From positions 1 to 64,000 of the forward strand of contig DF237354.1 of NCBI GenBank assembly GCA_000708835.1: a stretch of 64,000 bases of DNA, in the 5' to 3' direction. This DNA is from Klebsormidium nitens (lineage: Eukaryota; Streptophyta; Klebsormidiophyceae; Klebsormidiales; Klebsormidiaceae). Position numbers and translations under genes: made by a program. Positions 1 through 10,152 of this stretch are shown piece after piece (the stretch's first letter is position 1; each line of letters opens with the position of its first letter). The notes below the pieces were generated by a model. The model ran no database searches, had not been told where the DNA came from, and saw nothing but the letters and a program-made list of their open reading frames with translations.

Positions 1-1049
1 GAAAAAAAAAAAAAAAAGGTATGTAGGGGCGTCCGGAACTCTGAAAATCAAAACGGCCCCCCCCTCCCTTCTGGATGCACGATTCTACCTGGGGGTAAAT
101 TGGCCCCTGGATTTTGCCCCCACCAGCCACCAGCCACCCCCCCTTCGACTACTGAAGTATACGGTAGTTCCGGCCGATCGCGGCCGGATCGAGGATTTGC
201 GCCACCTTTCAGCCAGGTGGCATAAACTACCTGAAGTGCAACGTGTCACTCCATGAGCAAATTTCGCGCAGGGTTTTCAAAGGTCGACACATGTCACCCT
301 ATTGTGCGCCCGAGGTTCGAACTCTCGCTTCATCAGCCAATCTCAGCAAAGAGTCTGATTTGCCCCTGCGCTTTACATGCCAGCGTGGCAGAGGGGACAT
401 TCTGCAATGATGCGAGGCGGGTATCCCCAAGGGATTCTTGGGAGAGGGACTCTTAAAATGGCGAACAGCTGTCACCCATGGTGGACTCCAACGGACTGCT
501 TTCTCCAGATCTGCAGCTCTGGAAAGGCAGCTTGCAAGAGGGAGGGAGTTGTTTCTGCCAAGGGTTGGCACGTATTTCGAGTCACGAAAAGTGCAGCCAT
601 GCAATGATTCGAGGGTTGGATACCCGTGGAGTTCGGGCGTTCCTTCCCTAGGCAGTCTGTCGAAACCTGAAGAAGCAATTGAAGTGTTTGTTTGAGGAGA
701 ACGCCACAGCAGGGCAAAGAAGCACTTCTTTCTGGCCTCCCTCGTATGTGGCTGTCGGTGTTTGTGAAAAGATTCTGCTTGCGCATTTCTGTTGATTTTC
801 TTCTTGTTCCAAGGTGCATCCAATCACCTCAAGGACAGTCGGCGTTTGCATAGATCTGAGGGCCGCAAGCAATCGGGACAGAAACAACAAGGAGTCTAGC
901 TTTTGCAGGACACAGCTTTGTTCAAATTTCCTAGTTTCAGCTCTCAGCAGGTTCTTAGTAAATCAGAGAAGTCCATTTCAGTCGAGAGAAGTCCAATGAG
1001 ATAGCATTAGCGGGTGCACTTCAGAGGCCTGTTGATCAGTCTCACCGTC
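1..1049. other. 5' flank, no gene recognised
   Basis: The window opens with a run of 16 A (2-17) and C-rich tracts near 54-70 and 130-145. Overlapping short ORFs at 253-999 are on both strands, lack recognisable domains and mostly depend on non-ATG starts. The part nearest 1050 should hold the 5' UTR and promoter of the Kir-like gene, but I see no motif that fixes a transcription start. Confidence 0.5.
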
Positions 1050-4000
1050 ATGGCCACAGCCATACATTTCTCTCAGCTGCACGTTGGCCACTTAGGAGCG
1101 GCACATGGCTTTCAGAACTCGTGGCGGAAAGATGTCGTCAATGCCGGCGGCCGTGTCAAACCGTCCCGCCCCCCCCTGCGCAAAAGCACTCCCTTGCTCC
1201 CTCAGGGCCCCTCGCTGGCGCCCCCGGCCATCTGGAACCCAGGCCTGCGCTTTTCCAGGTTTTCTTCCTCGAGCCTCTCAAGACGGGTGTTGTTTTCACA
1301 CCAGCTGGGATCTCCCGGGTCCGGTGGAAACTGGGAGCGACTCTCTCGGTCTCCTTCTGCGCCTGTGCACAAGCTTCTCCAGAGCCAGCCGTCGATCAAA
1401 CCCCTAAGCCCTAAGCCCCTAAACCCCGGGACACCCCTCAGCATAAAGCGGACCATCTCTGGTGCGCTTAGCCTCTCATCAGTGGAAGCCTGCCTGGAGC
1501 GTGCGCCGTCATCCAACATCGCGATGCTTGAGCAGTTGCTAAAAGAAAGTGTGAGTGAGGCGCAGATTGAGAAGCCCCCCCTGCAGCGAAGACACTCGTC
1601 CGCACCCCTGGCAAAGCACATGGCGCCTTGGGAAGAAAGGAGTAGGTCGCACTCAGAGGCGCAGAGCTCGCAGGTGCCAGGGGTGTTGAGAGAGGGGATG
1701 GCGGCACCGCGGAAGCGGGAGCAGTGGCATCCGAGCATCGGAACTCACCCTGAGATGCAGGAGGGGGATGACCTCCATTACTTTGCAGATGCGCCACGCC
1801 CCCCGCCAAACCTCGACGGCGGCCACTTTGACCCCCTGGGACTGAACCCTCCCGCCCCGGAACTGTTACCGCAAACCCTGATCAACAAGCTGCACATCCC
1901 TGAAGCTCGCAAGGGGCTCCCGAACACCGTGCAAGATATGTACCAGGGGTTGCTTAAGCAGAAGTGGCCGGCGTTCCTGGGGTCTTTGGTAGCGGCGCCA
2001 GCGGCCTTGAGCGCGGCGTTCACGGCTTTTTACCTGTTGGATCCAGGGGGTTTGGCACTGGACGATAGCATCATGCAGTCGGCGAGTGCGAGCTGCGAGT
2101 TTGCGGCGATGGGAGCGCAGGCAATGGGAGTGGACCAAGCTCAGGGGATCAACTTCTTCAGCTTCTTTGAGGCGTTCATGATGAGCCTGGGCATGAGCAC
2201 GGGCGTAGATCCGGTGAGTGCACTTCATTCCTGTGTTTGTTCAAGTTGGTTGTCTAGGTGATGATGAGATTTGTAGGGCGCGGTGACAGCCCTGTTGAAT
2301 TGGTGACCTCCCCCTTGCAATCTGTCTGATTAAGTGTGTGGTTTAAGTGGTTGATTTTGGTTTTTGTGAGGCTTGAGGGAAGTCACATATTGTCACTTCT
2401 GAATCAAAAGGGGACCTGTTGTAGGCAATGAGATGAAGGCGGAGATTAGCAGCAATTGATTCTATATATGGTTGCATCAGACATTACTGTTTTGCTTGAG
2501 AAAGAAAAATGGTGCTCTGGTGCTAGACATGCCTTTTCTTGCCAAGTGGTATATTGTCTGATCGTGCATAATGCGAACGTGTTCTTGCTTTTGATGCTAC
2601 TTCCTGATATTAGCACGTTATAATAGCATTCATTAGAGTTACCTCTGCCACTAATGATCGCAAGGAGGATTTGCAACTTTTCAAGATCTGTTTCCTCTTG
2701 AAGCTGGCCGGGTCTAGCTCCTTTTGGCCACCAGATTACGTGTTACAACTATCAGATCTGCCTTGCTCTGAGTTGGACCAGGAAGATCTTTGTTTGGCCT
2801 CAAAATCAAGTTTGGCCGCCACAGCTGAGCTTGCAGCAAACTTCAATTTCATCTGGACCACCACCACTGTCAAAGCTTTCTGCTTAGATTTTGTTTTTTC
2901 ACGTTGCTTGTCCAGCCTCTTGATTGATTGAATAGTGCCTCCAGCTTTCCCTTGAAGCCATCGCCGCTGCACCACTGCTAATAATGCGATGCGCCAGACT
3001 TTAGTTCTTCTTATAGAGTGTTTGTTGCTGCACTGTCAAAGGGGCGTTGATGCTATTCCTTGTTGTCCTTGTGAAGGGTCTCATTTTCCCAAGATTTTGG
3101 TGTTTGCACCCGCGAATTCTGTTCGACAGTCCCCAGTCTCTATTTTCCACATTCATCTCCTCTCAACCTGCTGGTTCTGGTTACATACTTTCTCATCACG
3201 GTCACTTACAAACCATGATGAGGGTTTGTAACTGACATGTCACTACTTACAACTCAGAAAGGTGACCATTTAAAACCATCCTAAACCAACACAGTGACAA
3301 CTCGCTCCTAACCTAACCCGCTTCTTAACCCGCAGGTTGTGCACGCGGTCAGCCCGTACACCATGGTCATTGCGCAGCTGAACGGAATGGCCTCGCAGCT
3401 GATGTTCGTCCTCTTGAGCGGCGCCGTGTTTGCGCGCTTCTCGCAGCCCGCCGAGCCTATCGCCTGCTCCAAGAAGGCGGTCGTCACGAGCCTGCCTACA
3501 ACGCCCCGGCAACGGTGAGCTTAAGATTTGTTCACTTTGTTGCGTTACAGTCTTGGGTGACAAGAGTTTAGGTTTCCACCACAAAGTTTTGCATTCTCAA
3601 AACAACCAACCTGCTTATTCGAGTCTCCTACGAGGTTCATAAACACGATGATGTAAGAAGGTGGTTCATATTTGCTGTCGACATTGCGACTTATGATAGT
3701 TCAAGTTGAGATTATCATATCCTTTTCTTGTCAAGGTTTTGCTCTATTTGCTCTTCTGCAGCTCGCGCGGCAATCATGTGCAATTGACGCTTGTTGATCA
3801 AGAAGATTTGAGTCTCATGCACATAACCCCAGGATTTGAAATATTGGACAATAACGTCAAATCAGAATGTTATCAGCTCAGCCCTTTCTTAATGGTTTCC
3901 TGGCAAATTTATCGACCTCAAAAGCTCTTGGAAGGTATTCGTTCATCTTGAGGTTTCCTTCGAGTATGAAAGCACGGGCCGTCGAAGTTTGGATGCGTCC

Positions 4001-4741
4001 TGTGCAATGACAATCCGCCGCAGTAAAATTCACCGTCTGTAAAATCGGCTTTTCCGCATCAGGAAAAGGTGTGTAAGCACATTCCCCGGATCTGACTGCC
4101 TGTTTCCAACCGAGGCACGGTCTTCCAATCACTTCTGAACGGCAGTAGCAGCCTTTCGAACTTGCAAACCCCGTGTTTAAGCCCTTCTGGAGTCCAAGCG
4201 CGTTTAAGATTTACCCCCTCCTGACATGTGCGTCCACCAGAATGGACGACCCTTCAAAATTTCAGGCGTCTAATACGTTCCTTGGAGCACCATCCTCATC
4301 AAAATCACTTGACCCCGGTTCAACCGAGCGAAACAACACACTTATACCATATGTTCCTGGTATGCTAAGCAAGAGACTGAAGCTTCGACTTCCTGCAGGA
4401 TGCTCGCGCTTCGATATGCTGTCCAGCAAGAACTGGTTGACGTAAAGGTCGACATCACGGCCACGCGAACCGTCAAAACGGATTCCGCCGGCGGCTGGGC
4501 CCGGACGGAACAGCCCCTGAAGCTCGTCCGATCAGGGGCGGCGTACCAAATCGAGGGCATGGTTGTACAACACATGATCGACCCGGAGAGCCCATTGTAC
4601 GGCCTTAACCAAGCTGGGTTAAGAGCGCAGGACGTCAAGCTGACGTTCAGCGTCGTGGGCTTGGAGCGCGCGTCGATGCAGTCAGTGGTTCACATAGAGG
4701 AGTACTCTGCAAAGGATGGGACGCTCATAGCAATCGGTTGA
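1050..4741 (+). CDS. Inward-rectifier (Kir-type) potassium channel homologue, probably plastid-targeted, with an altered selectivity filter
   Basis: Three exons, 1050-2213, 3336-3514 and 4399-4741, have GT/AG borders and join in phase to 561 residues. The start is ATG 1050 (context gtcATGG); the reading frame also runs further upstream but without an ATG. Residues 1 to about 290 are rich in Ser, Pro and Arg and look like a transit peptide plus disordered leader. The Kir core follows: slide helix DMYQGLLKQKWPAF (about 294-309), TM1 (about 306-330), a pore segment (about 366-388), TM2 ending AVFARFSQP (compare the family's FARFSRP), then the Kir cytoplasmic beta domain with LALRYAV, PLKLVRS, MIDPESPLYGL and FSVVGLE. 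The family T-x-G-Y/F-G filter is absent: the ungapped equivalent reads GMSTG. The protein also ends soon after the 'VVHIEEYS' strand, earlier than bacterial Kir proteins. Family membership is firm. Conductance, ion and plastid location are inference. Confidence 0.85.
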
Positions 4742-6962
4742 GCCTCGGGGTTTCTGCACCGGGGCGCTTTGTATAGTGGTTTTGAGGTAACGTTTGTGGC
4801 GCGCGCACTCAATCTTAGTAGAATTGCATGATAATGAACAGGTCCCGTTTTGCCGATACTTATAAACTGTTTAGCTAGCTGATTAAAAGAAGCGGAGCGA
4901 GTACGGATACACCGTGCGGCTCAGGTGACAAGAGAAGCATTCCAATGTTCCCCAGAATAAAGCTTAGCTTATAGACGCGTCCCCTTTGTGAATTCTGTGT
5001 AACAATTGCATCCACCATTGTGATGCAACATATAAGTTGAATCATGGGTTTGATCCCAGTGTCTTATTTGTCGTCAATCAAGATCATGTGGTAGACGGCC
5101 ACACCGCATATGTGGGCAGGCTGCGAGTCATCTTCATGTTTATGGATCAAGGTCCCCATGGGCCGCATGCGCCCGTGTACTGACTAATGTTGTTCTTGTC
5201 TGAAGGCAAACATATCCCTGCTATACGTGCGCGGGCAAATATATCAATGGCCAGCTTTAAGGCATGTCCAGTGACCCAGCTTAGTACTGAGGCGTCAGCT
5301 GCATGACCGTGCTGCCGCACAGCAGGTCGAAGTGACGCATGATGATATGCAACATATAGCATGGCCGCTCGAGTCGGCTCGAAGTACGTGCACCCATGGA
5401 CACTGACGTACATCGCTCATGACCACTTTTGTCTGTACGTAACATGAACTGGCCTTCAGTACAGCTAGTTCAACTTGGATGTCAATGGATTAGGCACTAG
5501 GCCCGTCAGATTGTTATGTAAGCGTATTGAACATGTCCACTGACAGCATGCACAAACAGTTTGATCCCATGCAGGCCCGGCCGGCCGGGAGGCTAAGGAT
5601 CATCAAAAGTGAGTGCCGCTATATTCGATGATTCTACTAGCTCTACATGCGCGTATGCACTTGCCAGTACGGTCGAAATCAATTTCCCGGCCAGTGCTCA
5701 TGACCTTGGTGTGACTTTAACGACGAATGTTCCGACTCGCCAGCGTCAGTGTCAGCTCACTCGTATCATATGGCTGGCACACTGTCCAGCGGTAGCTCAG
5801 CTTGCCACATGTGGCATCGATCTGCCGCCCAACCATATGTATATTGACACCTATCATTGGCATGTATGAAAGGGCACAGCGGTATTGAAGCGATGCACGT
5901 CAAGCATATTGCCCAGGCAGTAACGCAAGGGCTTTGAACCTATTTCGCTCCCATGAAGACCACAAGTGATAGGTCTTGCTACCAGGGCCCAGATCCTGGC
6001 CGCTGCTGGAGTAAGCGGTGCTGGGTCACATGCACATCAGCTGCAGCTCTTGGCGCCGTTTCTCGCGACGTTTCTGCAGAAAAGGGGATTACGCTACTCA
6101 GCAAGTAAAGCCGGGGCGCCCTGGAAAGCCGCAAGGACCTGCTCGCTTATCTTGTTGCATGCGGTCCGCCTTTCAAGAGGCTTCATCTGTAGACAAGAAA
6201 AAGAGGAAGCCTTTTGAATAAGGCTAGTGAACGACGGTTTGAGACGGACTGTCGTAAACACAGCTTGGGCTGGAGCCTTCAGTGACGAAAAGAGCAGCGA
6301 GACGAATGCTCATTTAGAACCACCTACGGGGAACGAAGCTGGCAGCTTTCTTGAATCTGAACCCGTGAACCTAGTCATCGGAATCTCAACATTTAGACGA
6401 TTGAATCTATTGCTAAAGGCCACACAGGAAGGAGACAGCCGACACGCGCCTTTTTTCGCATTCCCTTGGAGGAAGTTGGTAGGTTGATTCTCAACCGTAG
6501 CTTTGATTGATCAAGGGGAATTAGGTCCTCGCAACCACTGCTGTCGAATCCAAGTCAAGGGATAGCCTACACAGAAGCGGATCGCAGCCGTGTCTTGGGA
6601 AGTCGCTCACCGTGCTGTGGCCTCTTGGCGTTCAGAATCCGACTCTGTCCGCTCCTCAGCGCACTTACACCACTTTTCTGTAGACTCGCCAGTCCAAGCG
6701 ACGAAGGCACCGTCGGTACGTAGAAAGCCAAGCGCGACTTGGGAGACGTCCCCCGACGAGCATCCCTCTACTTCTCGCTTCCAGTTCATGAGGCGCAGTT
6801 TCGGCGCCTGACTAACCCATCACCTCCTGACCGTGTCCGTGTGAGACTGAAGGTCAGTCACAACACGCTCGCCCTTTCGTTCAGGAACTGAATGCGGATC
6901 GCCTTTTTCCCCCCAAAGTTGGGTACGATTCAATTGAAGGCCAGCTTCCCCCCCAGAACGGT
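4742..6962. other. Intergenic, no gene recognised
   Basis: This stretch lies between the 3' ends of the convergent Kir-like and DTW genes. It holds only short ORFs without domain signatures. The part from about 5.0 to 5.9 kb is rich in CATG/GCATG words, like 13.9-14.7 kb and 23.0-23.5 kb, but I could not establish alignment between them by eye. Confidence 0.5.
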
Positions 6963-9400
6963 TCACCCCCCCTCGAACACCGCCTGCTTGGCTGCCATGG
7001 CAGGGTTGCGCGCTGCTTGGAACGCCACCATCTTTTTCAGGGGGGCTAAGATCGCGTCTCGGACGCACGCGCCGTCCGGTTCGCAGAAGAAGAGCGCTCG
7101 AGCGACCGCCTCTGAAGTGCTGACGAACCTGTGGCAAAACAGATGGCTTCGCTTGAACGCAATGTTTCTGGACTTTGTCTCAACGTGAGGTAAGAGCACG
7201 GTCTAAAGACACCGTCCTCGTCAGGGCCAGGTTCGCTATAGCCAGGTTGTTCCAGGGTCGCTCTCAAACCAATGAGTCGGTCTTCCTGAGACTCTCGTCA
7301 AAAGAGAGGACTTTCTGAAATTTATCAGTGCGGGGATGGTGACAGTTTGAGTCAACACTTCTGTCAAGACCAACTGTTTGTGGACTCTTTTCAAGCGTGA
7401 TCAGAAGCCATGTCGGCAATGAGATGTACTCCAAGCGGGTGCACAGATCAAGCTTGGGACGTGTTCGCCATTTCGGATTGGTTTTGAAAAGTAGGCGGAT
7501 AAGTTGTTGAGTAACCTAACGAATCTCGTCCATAACCTTATATGACTGGCGATGGGAGGAATGTTCGACTTCACAAGCCCTGGCGATGTTAGTAGAAGAC
7601 ATTCGAAAAGAACAAGAAATATAAGCATTAGAATCTTTAAGAGAAGTTGCAAGCGAAGCCTCACCCTGCTTTCGGCTCCTTCCGCATGAGCAGGCCCCCA
7701 GGACACTTCATCAGCGGTTCAGATGAGTTTTCGAGGGCGGATGGCAATTGTACTTGGGTTACCGAGCCTGGGAGGTGAGGCTCCAACGAACGAAACATCT
7801 CGCGAGCGTGCTGCCAGGTTCCATCGATCACCTGAAATGAATAACGTGGGGCGTCAGGAGATCGTAATGACTAAGAGTGTCCAAAAGTCCGGCTGAAAGA
7901 GTTTCTACCACTTGTTTGATGTTTCGAAAAGGAGAGGAGACATTTAAGCGAGATTGCCTGCCTGATGAGAATCATACGTCTCCGAGAGAGAGTGCATGTA
8001 AGGAAAAACTTCGAAAGATAAACAGATAAACGAGCTCAGATAAGGCATGAAAGTCGTTGAAACCACAAGTAACCAGGCATTCACAGTGGTGCTGGGCTCA
8101 CATTCTATCCAAATCAGTCTATCTGCGAAATATATTCATTAATCCACTCACCACTAGCGTCTTTTCGAGGGATCGAAACCCCGGCACCTCCTGCGCGAGT
8201 TGGCTCAAGTCCTTCGCATTAGGCCCAGGGAAAAGAAGTAGCACCAGCCTCTGCTGTCCCCTGCCGAGCCCTGAACCATCCATCCCCTCTCCAGGATCCA
8301 GACATCTCAGCCCCCCACATAACGAAGATCTACTACAATTTCCATTTTCGGAAGCTGCTGACGGACTGCCTAAGGGGTTCTCTCCATCTTCAAGCAATCC
8401 ATGGGGAGCACTAAGATACTCAGCGCCGGCGCCCCGGAGTCTAGCATGGAGCATTGGATCAGACCCCACACGAAACCTTCTTCCGAGAAACGTTTCTGTT
8501 TGAAGGAGCACTTTGGACAGGAGGGGCACAGTGGACAGGCGCTTGGCGGCCTCCATGGGGTGCTGCACGAGAATCCGGGCTTTGGTTCAGCAGGTGGACT
8601 GAAAATGGATAATTTAATTCTTGACCAAAGCAGATGTATGGTTCCAGAACGAAGCGCTGATTGGAAGGTCAAGTATCAAAGGAATCCAGATCCCTTCTTG
8701 AGAAAACATTTGCGGACACCCAAAGAGTCTACTTCAAGAAAAGGGCTGTTTTTGAAGATGAAAGGAGGTGATATAAATGGAGAGTAAGCCAATGGGAGAT
8801 CAGGGAACACCTCAATGAACGGCAGCTTCAGACTGTCTGGAGTCTTCGATGGCCAGAAACATCTTTGCGAGAGTCAGGGCTTTGTATTGTTTGACTTTCG
8901 CAAATGCAATCAAGTTGGATTGTAAGGGACCGGGTATGAGCATGAGTGTTTACTCATAATCAGACCGAGTAGAAGGTGGTCAGGGCAGCATCAGCCATCA
9001 CCTTGAAACAACCCTTCCTTTCAGGATAAGTTCATTATAGCTGCATCAACTCCACGCATTGCTGCATTCAAACACTAAACCCTAAACTGAAGCCCATGTG
9101 ACAGCATTTTAACCATCGAAACCTGCAGGAAATTCACAGAACACCTAGACATCAAGAATTCCTGATGCAACCAAGCCACAATCAGTCGCCACCTTCCTCT
9201 GAACGATTGCACAGGAGATAAACTTCAAACCGTTTTACCTGCAGGACGACCACCCTTGTTTTTGTGACCAATGGCTCCTTCGGCAAGGCATCACAGAGGC
9301 AGGTTGATGTTGGCCGTTCGCAAGCTTTGCAGGCTCTAGGCAAAGAGGGGGACTCTGCAAAGAAGTCTTCAAAGAAATGGGGAAGCTCCTCAGACGCCAT
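6963..9400 (-). CDS. DTW-domain tRNA-uridine aminocarboxypropyltransferase (DTWD2/TapT type)
   Basis: Four exons on the minus strand, 9400-9239, 8562-8152, 7831-7665 and 7128-6963, join in phase to 301 residues starting at ATG 9400. Domain hallmarks appear in order: the zinc-binding CxxCxRPxxxCLC motif (Cys24, Cys27, Cys34, Cys36), TRVVVLQ/HPMEAAKRLST across the first junction, LLLFPGPNAKDL, the signature VIDGTW (Asp194, Thr196, Trp197), LMRKEP, and VSTSEAVARAL. This family transfers the 3-amino-3-carboxypropyl group of S-adenosylmethionine to a tRNA uridine (acp3U); the target position cannot be read from sequence. Exon 2 includes a Gly/Ser-rich, poorly conserved stretch (about residues 105-150). 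The gene runs head-to-head with the small membrane-protein gene at 9597, with 196 bp between the starts. No transit peptide is obvious. Confidence 0.9.
9077..9085 (+). promoter_or_regulatory. Telo-box-like motif AAACCCTAA
   Basis: The motif AAACCCTAA sits within ctaaaccctaaact, inside intron 1 of the DTW gene and about 0.5 kb from the small-protein start. Telo-boxes are known plant promoter elements of translation-related genes, but a single short match in an intron may be chance. Confidence 0.2.
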
Positions 9401-9596
9401 TCAAATTCAATGAATGATCCTGGCCCTGGCCTTGGGCCTGGGTCGCCTTCTATGCTTCCTCCCGACAGCTTCCTTTGACAGGCTTGGCAAAATGTACTGT
9501 ATTGCGGGGGTCTGCTTTCCGCGGGCGCTGCAACGAGGTGTCGTTCCAAATGTATACAGTAGTATCTCTTTGGCGTGATGCTTAGCCAGATTGAAA
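9401..9596. promoter_or_regulatory. Shared divergent promoter region
   Basis: These 196 bp separate the start codons of the minus-strand DTW gene and the plus-strand small-protein gene, so both promoters or 5' UTRs must lie here or overlap the neighbour. No TATA box or other element stands out. Confidence 0.3.
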
Positions 9597-9872
9597 ATGC
9601 AAATTGGCTTGCTTGTGCGCACATCTCTGGAGGAGAATATCAAAACGGAAAAGTTGCTTTCCACAACGAAGGCGCCCATGATGGATGGGAGCACGCAAGA
9701 AGTGATCGGCGGGCTCCTACTGGCCGTCCTATTTGCCTGGATGCTTTGGAAGCTGCTGGACATTGTGACCACGTTCAAGCAGGAGCAGCTGAGCGTTCGC
9801 AGGAAGCGCGACGACGACGCTGATGTGCGGAAGGAGGTGGAGGACGAGTCAGCGAAAAGTGAAGCTGATTAG
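9597..9872 (+). CDS. Small single-pass membrane protein, unknown function
   Basis: This is an intronless ATG-started frame of 91 residues. A second in-frame ATG pair gives a 63-residue form starting MMDGSTQEV. The pattern is protein-like: a hydrophobic segment VIGGLLLAVLFAWMLWKLL (about residues 38-57) followed by a charged tail with basic VRRKRDDD and an acidic, coiled-coil-like VRKEVEDESAKSEAD. The basic residues just after the membrane segment suggest the tail faces the cytosol. I do not recognise a family. Its position, head-to-head with the DTW gene and 280 bp upstream of the acyl-CoA-binding gene, supports it being a gene. The alternative is a chance ORF. Confidence 0.5.
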   Translation: MQIGLLVRTSLEENIKTEKLLSTTKAPMMDGSTQEVIGGLLLAVLFAWMLWKLLDIVTTFKQEQLSVRRKRDDDADVRKEVEDESAKSEAD

Positions 9873-10152
9873 ACTCATTCAATGCACGCAGGCTCCCTTT
9901 TCGGCATAATACAAATTTTGTATTCCAGCTCTTGACGCATATCTTGTTGTCAGCAAAAAGCGCAGGTAATGCACAGCTGTTTCTGGAAAGAATCACGCTG
10001 ATGAATCTCTGAGCTTTCATCATTCCTTTCTCCCAAAACAACCACGCAAAGCTCCGCACGTCTTTGAGCAGCAGAATCCAATATCTGCGGCACATATTCC
10101 CTGCCACAATCACAGAACCATCACTTTTCCTGCTCTCCACCAGCCACACGCA

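Noticed and set aside
299-325. B-box-like GAGTTCGAACCTC on the minus strand
   Set aside because: T-stem pairing is poor and I found no A box at a suitable distance, so neither a tRNA nor a SINE is supported.
1388-1430. Telomere-like CCCTAAGCCCTAAGCCCCTAAA tract
   Set aside because: It lies inside the open exon 1 of the Kir-like gene and encodes a Pro/Lys/Ser stretch of the leader. The units are irregular, so it is not an interstitial telomere.
8057-8787. Long plus-strand ORFs (148 and 128 codons)
   Set aside because: They are antisense shadows of exon 2 of the DTW gene and its flanking intron.
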